Source of the DNA: Papaver somniferum | Lineage: Eukaryota; Streptophyta; Magnoliopsida; Ranunculales; Papaveraceae | Length of the DNA stretch: 64,000 nucleotides | Direction of reading: 5' to 3' | NCBI RefSeq assembly: GCF_003573695.1 | Contig: NC_039363.1 | Span: 152,180,826-152,244,825 of the forward strand | Part shown: piece after piece, positions 23,754 through 34,922 of the stretch | Position numbering within the stretch: position 1 is the stretch's first letter | Layout of the letters: each line of letters starts with the position of its first letter | Program-made: the position numbers and the translations under genes | Notes under the pieces: model-generated | The model's input: the letters and a program-made list of their open reading frames with translations, nothing else | Told to the model about the DNA's origin: nothing | Databases searched by the model: none

Positions 23754-26700
23754 TTGAATGGTGGAGATGCTTTGGAAACCGTTTTAACTACATCCATAGA
23801 TAATGGTGTAGAGTGTGGTAATGAAGTCAAGGAATCCCTTGGTGATCTTATTTTACTACAAGGATGCCCGGAAACTCATAATATCTCTTTTATTTCTTTA
23901 CCATGCAGTGATGAAAAACTTTTACCATTTATTGTTAAATCTCCAAAATTAGAATTGAAACCTCTTCCAAGTCACTTAAAGTACTTGTACTTGGGTGACA
24001 AGGAAGAGTTACTGTGATTGTTTCTAACGAGCTTAGTGAATTACAGGAGCAACAACTTCTAAGGGTGCTAAGGAAGTACAAGACGGCCATTGGATGGACA
24101 ATCGCTGATATCAAGGGTATAAGCCCTGCCGTTTGTATGCATAAGATTCGTTTGGAGGATGATGCAAAGCCTACAAGGGAAGCGCAACGTCGTTTGAACC
24201 CTCCCATGATGGAAGTTGTGAAAAAGGAGATACTCAAGCTTTTGGAAGTGGGTGTTATATACCCCATATCCGACACAATGGGTAAGCCCGGTACAAGTAG
24301 TACCAAAGAAATCAGGTGTGACGGTGGTGGAGAATGATAAGAATGAACTTGTCCCAACTCGTGTGCAAACCGGTTGGAGGGTTTGTATTGATTATAGGAA
24401 ATTGAATGCCACTACTAGAAAAGATCACTTTCCTTTACCTTTTATTGATCAAATGCTTGAACGTTTAGCTGGACACTCTTACTATTGCTTCCTTGATGGC
24501 TATTCAGGTTATAATCAGATTGTGATAGCACCGGAGGACCAAGAGAAAACCACTTTCACTTGTCCTTTCGGTACTTTTGCTTATAGAAGGATGCCTTTTG
24601 GCTTGTGCAATGCTCCAGCTACTTTCCAAAGGTGTATGGTGAGTATCTTTTCAGAATATGTTGAAAACATAATCGAAGTGTTCATGGACGATTTTAGTGT
24701 CTTTGGTGATTCATTTGACCTTTGCTTGGACAACTTGTCTTTAATCCTTGAACGATGTGTTGAAACAAACCTTGTGCTAAATTGGGAGAAGTGCCATTTT
24801 ATGGTAACTCATGGCATAGTTTTAGGCCATGTAATATCTTCTAAAGGCTTGGAAGTTGATAAATCTAAGATTGACCTTATTCGTGCTCTAACCCCTCCCA
24901 CTACGGTGAGGGAGATACGTTCTTTTCTTGGACACGCAGGTTTTTATCGTAGGTTCATCAAGGACTTTTCCAAGATAGCATCACCACTTTGTAACTTATT
25001 GCAAAAGGATGTGGTTTTTAACTTTGATGAAAAGTGTATGGAGGCATTCAATCGCTTGAAAGAGCTTTTGATTTCAGCCCCTATCATTAAACCACCGGAT
25101 TGGAGCAAGCCTTTTGAGCTCATGTGTGATGCAAGTGACTATGGGTTGGTGCGGTGCTTGGGCAGCGTGTGGGGAAGTTTCCTCATGCCATTTATTATGC
25201 TTCTAGAACGTTAAATGAGGCCCAACAAAACTACACAACCACTGAAAAAGAGTTATTAGCCATTGTTTTTGCTTTAGAAAAGTTTCGCTCTTATCTAATT
25301 GGTACAAAAGTTGTTGTCTTTTCTGATCATGCACTTAGATACTTGCTTACAAAGAAAGAGGCGAAACCGAGGCTCATACGATGGATTTTGCTCTTGCAAG
25401 AGTTTGATCTTGAAATCAAAGACAAGAAAGGAATTGAGAACACCGTTGCGGATCATTTGAGCCGACTTGCTGTGGACAAGGAAGTTATCCCATTGCGTGA
25501 AAGCTTCCCGGATGAGCAACTATTCTCAATTGCCCTTGGAGAACCATGGTATGCGGATATTGTTAATTACTTAGTTTCTAAACAAATCCCAAAGGACTTG
25601 TCTCGTGCTGAGAGGGACAAACTTAAAAGGTTAGGTAACCAATACATATGGGATGACCCTTATTTGTGGAAACAAGGTAGTGACCAAGTATTACGTAGGT
25701 GCATTCCCGAATCTGAATTTAACTCTATATTGTCTTTTTGTCACTCTTATGCTTGCGGAGGACATTTTGGGAGTAAAAAACCGCTCACAAGGTGCTTGAA
25801 AGCGGTTTCTATTGGCCAACCTTGTTTAAGGATGCACATAAATTTTGCACAACTTGTGATAGGTGCCAAAGAACAGGCAATCTAGGTGCTCGAAATCAAA
25901 TGCCACAAACTTTTATTCAATTTATTGAAGTTTTTGATGTATGGGGTATTGATTTTATGGGTCCTTTTGTCAACTCTCATGGGAATTTTTACATCTTACT
26001 TATTGTTGATTATGTGTCGAAATGGGTGGAAGCTAAGGCCAGCCCAACTAATGATTCTAAAGTGGTTTCAGATTTTGTGCAAGCAAATATTTTTGCAAGG
26101 TTTGGAATTCCAAGGGACGTATTTAGCGATGGAGGTTCTCACTTCAAAAACAGGTTCTTGCAAAGCTTTTTAAGGAAGTACAATGTGTCGCATAAGATGG
26201 CAACACCTTATCATCCACAAACGAATGGACAAGCCAAAGTTTCCAACCGAGAGGTGAAGTCCATACTTGAAAATACGGTGAATCCAACAAGGAAGGATTG
26301 GAGCATGCGACTTAACGATGCTTTGTGGGCTTATAGAACCGCATACAATACACCTATTGGGATGTTTCCTTTTAGGCTTGTGTATGGTAAACCTTGTCAC
26401 TTACCCGTGGAGATTGAGCATAAAGCGTTTTGGGCTATCAAGCAATGCACTATGGAGATGGACGGGGCTGGAAAGCAAAGGAAGTTACAACTCCAAGAGC
26501 TAGAGGAGCTTCGCAATGATGCATTTGAAAGCTCACGCATTTACAAAGAGAAAACTAAGGCATTTCATGATAATATGATTTCTAGAAAACAATTTTGTGT
26601 TGGGCAGAAAGTGATTTTGTTTAATTCTCGCTTGCAATTATTTCCGGGTGAATTAAGGTCACGATAGATTGGACCTTTTGTTGTTACTAATGTGTTTTCT

Positions 26701-26847
26701 CATGGTGCAGTCGAAATTCGTAGTATTTCTACAGGCAAGGAGTTTAAAGTTAATGGGCACCGGTTGAAACCATACTATGAGAACTTCTCTTCCGAAGTGG
26801 TGAAAGGAGTTAATTTTGTGGATGCACTCCCTCTGGAAGAGTCATAG
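23754..26847 (+). pseudogene. Athila pol: reverse transcriptase, RNase H, integrase
   Basis: Domain order protease-RT-RH-INT is kept, but four frame changes interrupt it, near 24014, 24280, 25150 and 25790. RT has GWRVCIDYRKLN, FLDGYSGYNQI, RRMPFGLCNAPATFQR and the active site FMDD at 24681-24692. RNase H has [26 protein letters not shown], a shortened [10 protein letters not shown] and VADHLSRL. Integrase has the zinc region ([14 protein letters not shown]), GIDFMGPF and FSDGGSHF. The third catalytic position is Lys, from codon AAA at 26236-26238, where Glu is expected in GQAEVSNRE. A TAG at 26665-26667 precedes an otherwise normal C-terminal segment (NGHRLKPYY) that ends at TAG 26845-26847. 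It cannot encode active enzymes. Confidence 0.93.
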
Positions 26848-28872
26848 AAAGCAAGGAGAGAGTCGGACTGACGACTTTAAACCAAGCGCTATGTGGGAGG
26901 CAACCTACCGGTTTTGTATCCTTTATTTTTTTATTTTTCAGTATTCTTGTCTTGTTTTTCAGATTTTTATTTTCTTGAATTTCCCACCTTGACTTACTTT
27001 GGATGATTCAATTTACATTGAGGACAATGTAAAGTTTAAGTGTGGGGGAGTGGTTAAGCTTTTGCTTTGTACCTTTTTCATGCATTTTTTAAACTTTTTT
27101 GTAAATTAGTGAATAAGAAACTCCAACTTGTAGTTAGTTTAGAGTCACATAGTATACATGTCGCTAAGATTACATCGAGAATCTCATAAGAGTGACTGAA
27201 CTTAGAGATGACAGAGAACGTGATCGGGGTTCTTACTTGTATGAGAGTTAAAGTTGGATTTAACCATCCCAGTGACAAATCAGGTGAAGATTGAATTCGG
27301 TATTAGATTTGTGATCCCCTATAGTGGAGACTACCCATATTACATTATGAGAGGCATCGGCCTTCAATTCTTTGTACCTGTCTAAATATGTGTTTTTAGA
27401 GTGTGTGTCACCGTACGTAAACTCCGGGTAGAATGGTGAGCTACCCAACCTCCCACCATAGAAGCACTATTTTGATCTCTTGAGTGTTATTTTTATCAAT
27501 CATGAATGGTGACATCGAATTGCTAACTTACATACCACTTGTAATCTTGTTCGCAGTTAGCACCTTCCACTTTTTCTCTCTCTACACCAACGGGTCCATA
27601 GAAACACCATCATCATCAACAAGAATAGCATCACAAATTCGAAGGAAAGTTGAAGATGTTCAAGGTTTATGAGCAACGGTACAGAAATGAGCAGATTTCA
27701 GATTCAAGTAAAGCAACAAGACAAGGAGCAAAATTTTTACAAGTCGAACACTATTGTACAAGAGTGAAGATTATCAAGATGAGAACTCAAGAAGTTTATG
27801 ATTTCAAGACATACAAGTTGTGAAGAATTGAGTGGTAAATTACTCATACCATGGCCTTTGAATTTTCATTTGTTAGTTTGTATTTTATTTTCTCAAGCAA
27901 AAAAAAATAAAAAAAATAAATTTTTTAGGTTCATCTTTAGTTTTATTTTATTTTGATGTCTCGAAAAAAAATAATAAAAAAAATCCATTGCACTATATTT
28001 TGGTTTGTTTAGTTCATTTTTTGTTTTGTATTCATTCAATAAAGCCAATGGAAGAATAAATATCCATAATGAAGTTTCAAGCAACAAGGAATTAGAGGAA
28101 AGAATTACACTGTCAAGATTTTACGAAGTTTAAGAGTTATCATCAAGTGTTGAAGACCGAAAACGAAGATGAAGAAAAGGATTGAAGACCGAAGACGTTT
28201 CTATGGATGCTGTGAGAGTGGTGCTAACTGCACGCCGAATGGATAACAAGTTAAGTAAGCATATTCCCACCTTCGTTAAGTGGTTGATTTCCTTTCTAAG
28301 AGATCGTCAGAAAAAATGGTTTTCAAAATGATAAAAGATGTGTGTTTTCAAAATACTTCAGAGGGTTTTTACCTTCCTACCATTCAAGGTGTCGCTGGAT
28401 TTTCTGTTCATTCCTACCTGGACACATGTGTGACCCATAAAGAGCTATTTATTATTGAGAGCAATATCATAAAACCCTTTCTTGTGAGGCAGAGTCGAGA
28501 CTTTTGATTACTCCGAACCCGATTTTCTTTCGAGAAGGGATGGTTATTTCTCTCTCAACTTTTAAGGATGAGATTGTGTTCATTTATGTGTCTAACTTCT
28601 TATTGATAGTATGCATAATTTCTATGTCTTCTTAGAGTGTTGGATACTATCTTTTCGGAGAACTAGTAAGTTGGAAAAGTAGGTTTTGTAGGCATACCTC
28701 TTGTAAACCTTCACGAGACTATAACTCGTCCACTAGGGACACCTAGGGGTTCAAAAGGCTTTTTATTTATGCTAAAAGTGACCGTAGCCTCGACGACACG
28801 GAGTTGTATGTATTTTAGAATTATTTTGTTTGATTTGCTCGAGGACTAGCAAAGTCTAAGTGTGGGGGAATT
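26848..28872 (+). mobile_element. Athila 3' internal region, no surviving ORF
   Basis: Lies between pol and the 3' LTR. From 27036 it repeats 16397-18168. A first polypurine-like TGTGGGGGAG at 27040 and a second TGTGGGGGAATT just before the LTR are both present. Short frames in it are not conserved as proteins between the two copies. Homopolymer-rich A/T sequence lies at 27895-27990. Confidence 0.8.
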
Positions 28873-29352
28873 TGATAGGTGTTGTAAAACACCTAATTTT
28901 ATATTTAGTATTTATGCTTTCTTTGCTATTATGTTTAGTTTTGAGTTATCAGGTGCAATGGAGTCCTTTTGAGCAAAAGAGTAAGAAATCGTACATTTGG
29001 AGCGTAAAAGGAAAAGTAGGTTTTGTAGGCATACCTCTTGTAAACCTTCACGAGACTATAACTCGTCCACTAGGGACACCTAGGGGTTCAAAAGGCTTTT
29101 TATTTATGCTAAAAGTGACTGTAGCCTCGACGACACGGAGTTGTATGTATTTTAGAATTATTTTGTTTGATTTGATCGAGGACTAGCAAAGTCTAAGTGT
29201 GGGGGAATTTGATAGGTGTTGTAAAACACCTAATTTTATATTTAGTATTTATGCTTTCTTTGCTATTATGTTTAGTTTTGAGTTATCAGGTGCAATGGAG
29301 TCCTTTTGAGCAAAATAGTAAGAAATCGTACATTTGGAGCGTAAAAGGAAAA
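28679..29352 (+). repeat. 337-bp tandem duplication across the polypurine tract and LTR start
   Basis: Unit 1 is 28679-29015 and unit 2 is 29016-29352. Both start GTAGGTTTTGTAGGCATACC and end GTAAAAGGAAAA, with only a few differences. Each contains the polypurine tract and the first ~145 bases of the LTR, so the element has two LTR starts, at 28873 and 29210. The flanking LTR copy at 18169 has no such duplication. Confidence 0.92.
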
Positions 29353-32300
29353 AAGGTCAATTCACGACGAGTGATACTTGGGGCCAGCTAAAGTGATGCA
29401 GCAAAAGAGGTGAAGAATATCCGTCAATTCCGTGCAACTGACAATTAAGCAAGAAAACAGAGTGGGCAGTCGGTCCTCTAAAACTGACAAGTCAAATATC
29501 ACTTTGTGGGCCTTATCAAGGAGTGCAGGGTTCCAATATCAGTTTTATTCATTATAGCCCTAAAACCTAGAGAATTCTCCTCATTATTGTGTCTGTCTGA
29601 AACTGAGAGACTTGAGGAAATAGAGGCGCAGTCGAGAGTAATTGAGAGATCCATGAAGTTTTGATCGGAGATGATGGAAGCGGTGGTGAATACTGGTTCA
29701 AATTAAATCTATATATTACAGAAGAAGATTGTGGTGGTGATTCTGAGAAATTACAGAGAGGAAGAAGGTTTATTGTGAGGAGAATTGAGATGAATTCGCT
29801 GCTACTGGTAGGTCAAGGAAATGGAGGAAGTAATGAAGATTAGGAGATGGGTTTGTCGGATTATTGGGTTTGATGGTGTTGAATCTGATGATGGTGTTAT
29901 AATGAGAAGAAAATGATGTTAGGATTTATAAAGAGAATAAGAAGATGATATCAGTGGAGATGTTCATGGAATTCGATGGATTTGAGATTGAGGCTTGAGA
30001 GATAAAATCCATGGGATTAACGGCTGAAGTTCTTGTCGATTTTGAGGAAGAATTGTTAATGGGTTCGATGGGTTATTTCAAATGGATCTGGTGGAGATAA
30101 TTGTGCCATGATTTACAGGGAGTTGGTTCCTTTGTATGGATTTTTAATGTCAACGGGTTTCTTTCGAAGGTAGGGATCGAAATTGATAGTGAGTTGGAGC
30201 ATTCTTGGTGTTTGAACTCAATTGAAAGAATGGGTTTCTACTGTGGGGATTTTTAAGGATAGAGAAAAACTCAGGAAGAGATTGCAGTGAAGTGGACTGA
30301 AGTGGAATTAGGAGCTGATGTTGTAAAGATACAATGGGTCAAGATGGTGCTGCTGTGATGCTGCAAGACTCTGCAATGTAATGAAGATGTTGCAGGAAAG
30401 GACTTGCTGGTGCAGTGAGAGCTTTGGAGATTGGTTTTGAGCTGTTGAAGTGCAGGTGGTCTTGTAGTTGTGCAAGGAGAAGGTTCAGGATATATGTTGT
30501 TGCAAATGGTGATGAATTGTGATGGAAATGAAGCTCAAATTTGAAGGAAGATGATGCTGCCATGGATCGATACAGATGGGTCTGAGATGGTGATGATGTT
30601 CATGGGGTTAGACCTTATAATGGGATTATGAAGTTGCATTACAGCAGAGTTGAGCTGGTAGAAGCATTTGAGATGGAAGCTGAGATTGTACGCTGCTTAC
30701 AAGAGATGAAGGCATGTTGCAGCTGCAGTTTGTGTGTGTCGTTTCCAGGGAATATCATGGTGTTAGATGTAGCTTGGAGGATAAATGTTGTTTGGTATGA
30801 TGACAGTCGATTGCAGGCACTGGAGTGGTTGTGGTGGTTGCTGCCCATGGATATTGCAGCTGTACTTTATGATGCTACTGCAATGGACTAGGTGAAGAAT
30901 GAAGTTGAAACTACATAATGATTTAGATGAATGCTTAGGTTTGCAGTTCAGGTGGGATGTATTATGTTTCAGCTGAACTGAAGGTGCGGTGATTGAGTTG
31001 AGCAGCTGCTATGGTGAACAAGAAATTGATACTGAAGTTGAGAGATGTACCAGGTGCAAGTGCAATTCCAGTTGGGAGATGGAATTGGCAGTGGTTAGCA
31101 ATTGCAGGTGGAGCTGAAATAAGTATGCACCAAAAAACTGGCAGATGGAGCAGCAGAGATGAAGTACAATTATTGCAGATTAGATTTGGCATGTGCAATG
31201 GCCTTGGCCAGAACTTATAATAGTTAGTTAGCTGAATCGGTTTGGACTCAACTATGACTCGCCCCTGACTCAGTCACTTTGACTGAGTTGACTCGAGGAT
31301 CTGACCAGTTTGACCGGTGACCGGGTGGACTTTGCCAGTCACCTGAGCTACTTGCCGGCGACTTTCGCTGTCAAGTTCCGGCCACTTTATCAGTTTTCCG
31401 GTGACATATTTTCGGCAAGATTTCTACATTGGTTTTTCTCACATATGGGCTTGGTGGATTTTCAACTATTGGACTTTGAAGATTAGACCTAATTTTGGGA
31501 AGCAAAGGGATATAAAAGAAAGACTCCTACAACTTTTAGGATATCACATTTTATTATTATTCTTTGAGGTTTGGAGAAAACTACTTCTAGGGTTTGCTTT
31601 TCTTTCATCTTCTTTATTATTTTATTGATCATGATGATAATGAACTCCATTGTTATGAATAACTAAATACACTTGTTGGTTATGGGATAAAAGTTGATTT
31701 CTCAATGCATGTTATTTGATTCTATGGATTAGTTTTGTCTCAACGTTATTGTTTATGATTCATGGTTTATAGTGTTTTAGGATTTGATTGTTCGATTGGT
31801 TGAGTCCGGAACCAATCCGATTTGCTTTCATCTCTAGAGCTATATTAGGGTTTTCAATACGTAAAAGTTGTTTGTCCGTGATTTTAAGTAGCATAATTGT
31901 GGTTAGTGCTTGTAGTGATATATCCTACTAGTCACATATGAATCATAACCTTGGTTAAAACAAATTAGTGCTCTTACACGTTTGTTTGGTTTGATTAATC
32001 TTATTCCATAAATCTTAAAGCTTTTAGGGAGTTAAACTTAATTGTGCTTTTACACTTTGGGTTGCTTTCTAGGAAGAATTGACATATGCATCTTTTAATG
32101 TGGTTGTGATGAAATTAGGAATTAGCGGGATACTCTTGCGATCAAGGTATTCTAGGACTTTTAATATATAAGAGATTAAATTATCAATTATATTCAATGA
32201 TGAAAAATACATGCTTGTGAATGATACTATCCCATGACCAGTGTCTTCTCTTTATTGATTATTCCAATTATTTACTTTGCTTTACTTTATTTCTACTAAA

Positions 32301-32453
32301 ACAACAAAAAAAATCACTCTTGGTTATCTTAGAAACCAAAAATTGCATAACAACAAAGGCCTCCCTGTGGATACGAACTCTTTCCTACCACTTTCTACAT
32401 TATTGTAGTTGAGTAAGGAAGTGAAATTATATTTTTCGATTGACAATCGATCA
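29210..32453 (+). mobile_element. Athila LTR, right (3' LTR)
   Basis: Starts TGATAGGTGTTGTAAAACACC and ends CAATCGATCA, matching 18169-21373 throughout. It is directly followed at 32454 by Tat reverse transcriptase sequence on the minus strand, so this is a clean insertion edge. The five bases after it are ATGAT; the matching left target copy is not found, because the left edge of the Athila block is a truncation. Confidence 0.92.
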
Positions 32454-33460
32454 ATGATAGCATGTAATAACAGTATATGTTGTATCTTCTGGAATGCTTC
32501 TTGTTGAACAGATGTCCATGTAAAACTTGCTCCTTTCTTCAGCAGAGCAGTGAACGAAGCAATGAGTTGAGCTAATCCAGGAACGAAGCGCCTAATATAA
32601 TTTACCTTTCCCATTAAACTCTGGAGTTCTTTTACAGTGCGTGGAGGAGGCATGGTAGTAATGGCTTTCGTCTTGTCTGGATCGACTTTGATTCTTTCTA
32701 CAGTGACCAGGAATCCTAAAAACTTTCCAGAGGAAACACCAAAAGCACATTTCAGAGGATTCATTTTTAATTTGTATTCTCTGCATCTTTCAAAAACTTG
32801 TCTCAGAACTTCAAGGTGGGATGCTCGAGTCTTCTATTTTACCACGACATCGTCGACATAGTCTTCCACTTGCTTGTGCATCATGTCGTGGAATATGGCA
32901 GTCATGGATCGTTGGTAAGTAGCTCCTGCATTCTTCAATCAAAAGGGCATCACAGTGTAGTGAAAATTCCCGATAGGAGTACGAAATGTGGTCTTGTTGG
33001 CATCATGTTCATACATCTTGATTTGGTTGTATCCACTATAACCATCCATAAACGAGAACATACCGTGACCACTGGTTGCATCAACGAGCATATAAATGTT
33101 GGGTAAAGGAAAATCATCCTTTGGAAAACATTTATTCAGGTTCCTGAAATCAACACAGCATCTGATTTGACCATTTTTCTTCTTGACAGAAACAACGTTT
33201 TCTAACCATGTTGGGTATTGAATGGGTTTGATAAACCCTGCTGCCAGTAGCTTCTGAATATCAACTTTGATTTGTTCCTCGACTTCGTGTCTGAACTGTC
33301 TAGGCGGTAGTTTGATAGCTTTAGACCCAGGAGTGATGTCCAGGTGATGAGTAACCAACTTGCAGTCTAATCCAGGCATTTCTTCGTACGTCCAAGCGAA
33401 GATATCCTGATACTCTTTCAGTAGGTTTATCAGTTCCGTCCGTTCATCTGGAGATAGCAT
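32454..33460 (-). pseudogene. Tat-lineage reverse transcriptase (pol)
   Basis: Copies element RNA into DNA. One frame runs from 33460 to the Athila edge with two stops: TGA at 32939-32941, where Gly is expected after VMPF, and TAG at 32834-32836. Motifs in order: DIFAWTYEEMPGLD, KLLAAGFIKPIQYPTW, VCVDF-like CCVDFRNLNK, FSFMDGYSGYNQI, the active site YVDD (32849-32860), KCAFGV, LGFLVT, LQSLMGKVNYIRRF. The sequence ends after the thumb/connection motif QEAFQKIQHILL, where Athila begins, so RNase H is absent. In-frame upstream sequence to about 33550 (TINIGTKDDPRPFFIS) is typical of Tat and belongs to the same polyprotein. Confidence 0.92.
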
Positions 33461-33649
33461 ATAACTAATAAAGAACGGCCTTGGATCATCTTTCGTCCCG
33501 ATGTTGATCGTTTCGAGATCGTCAGTGGTGGAATCAATGTCGTCTTGTAATTATCGTGGAGCATCTTGGACTTCCTCATCGAGTGATGGTTTGCTCTGAC
33601 ACGTTTCTTCTAGGCGGGGAGACTTTTCATTGTTCTCCCCTGTTAATTT

Positions 33650-34865
33650 CTAATCCTTGCGTCGGCGGTAAATGATCCTCCCTTCCGCATCATGATTGGA
33701 TATGAAATTAGACCCCGGAGTTGAGACCTGGTTTTTGCGGCGCTTGACCGGTGTAGCAGATGACTTGATCAGCTTAGCGCCCGAGGATGATGGTTTGTCT
33801 GCAACTTGTTCAATGGACTTACATCTTGGGAGTGGAATGCTGTAAATCTTCCTGGGAGGTTCAGGGATGTCCTTTTGAGATTCAAGGAATTCAGCGTCAT
33901 AGACCGGAGCGTAAGGAGATGATGAAGCTGAGATACGAACAATTTTGTTATTGAGCAGAGCCTTCATGCATTGATGATATATTGAAGGAACCACTTTATT
34001 TTCATGGAGCCACGGTCTTCCAAGTATCATGTGATAATCAGGCTCTTGTTCGATCACGTGAAATTTGGCCTTTGATTGAATAGTCCCCTACCCTCAGTTC
34101 TATGTATGCGTATCTATATGTATGGATCCGGCTTACTTCAAAGCCTGTCATCAAGATGGGATGGCGAACAATTTTACTCTGTGGAAACTTGACTACTTTG
34201 AGAGTCTTCATAGTGATAATATTTGTGGAAGCGCCTGTATCGACAAGAGCTCTCTTGAATTCGGAGTCTCTGATAAAACCATCCACGTACAGGGCTCGGT
34301 TATGCCCTTCGTCTGCCATACGGTCTTCTTCTCCGAATGTGATATTGTTGATCGAATGCTCAGACATCATGGACGTTTCTTCGACTGCTAGACATGATGG
34401 AGTTATTTGCACGTCCGACGATATTTGGTTGAGTGCGGCGAACGTGTTCGTACGTTGATCTCTTGAGAAGTGCAAGAGTTCACATAGATTCTCGATCAAG
34501 TGTGTGACTTCCTGATCCACTGCCTTCTCGTAAGTAGTGAAACTGTTGGCTTGAGGAGCATCAGTAGAATTTGGGCGTTCCACCATTTCTGCTCCCAAGA
34601 GCCTCGTCAATTCCACCATGCAAGTGAAGAGGTTATCGATCGCTTCTTTTAACCTATTGATGTTTCCGGATAGAATTCCTTGCCTTCGTGCTAATTCTGC
34701 CAATGATGGAATCTCTCCATCGGAGGTATCAATGGAGAGAAAGGTAGTAGTGAAGTAAGAATGATGAACGTTACCAGAGTCGTTTGAACGAGTATGAGGA
34801 GCGTTGCTATTTGAAAGACTATGGGGAGAACCTGGAGTTGCTGAAGCAGACCTGAGACCAACCAT
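33650..34865 (-). pseudogene. Tat-lineage gag N-terminus and aspartic protease, gag core deleted
   Basis: Starts at the Met 34863-34865 (MVGLRSASAT), about 40 bases beyond the primer site. It has a Ser/Thr/Asn-rich N-terminus, a short coiled coil (ELARRQGILSGNINRLKEA) and then directly ITFGEED, NRALYVDGF and the protease motif ALVDTGASTNII. A frameshift near 34085 leads into YHMILGRPWLHENK, the protease C-terminal part, in the frame 34057-33650, which also holds the RT frame. The capsid core and any zinc knuckle expected between coiled coil and protease are missing; a full gag would be several hundred residues longer. A TAG at 33650 and a TAA near 33551 interrupt the link to RT. Confidence 0.85.
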
Positions 34866-34900
34866 CTTGTGAGACTGTGAGATTGCAACCGAGAGATTAA

Positions 34901-34920
34901 TCTCCCATTGTGGTCGCCAA
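34901..34920 (-). other. Primer binding site of the Tat element
   Basis: On the minus strand it reads TTGGCGACCACAATGGGAGA, the TGGCGAC-type site usual in Tat-lineage elements, beginning two bases from the LTR end at 34923. The cognate tRNA (probably an Arg-type primer) is inferred, not shown. Confidence 0.7.
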
Positions 34921-34922
34921 TC

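Noticed and set aside
27036..28872. Env-like third ORF expected in Athila
   Set aside because: No frame of useful length, and none shared with the copy at 16397-18168.
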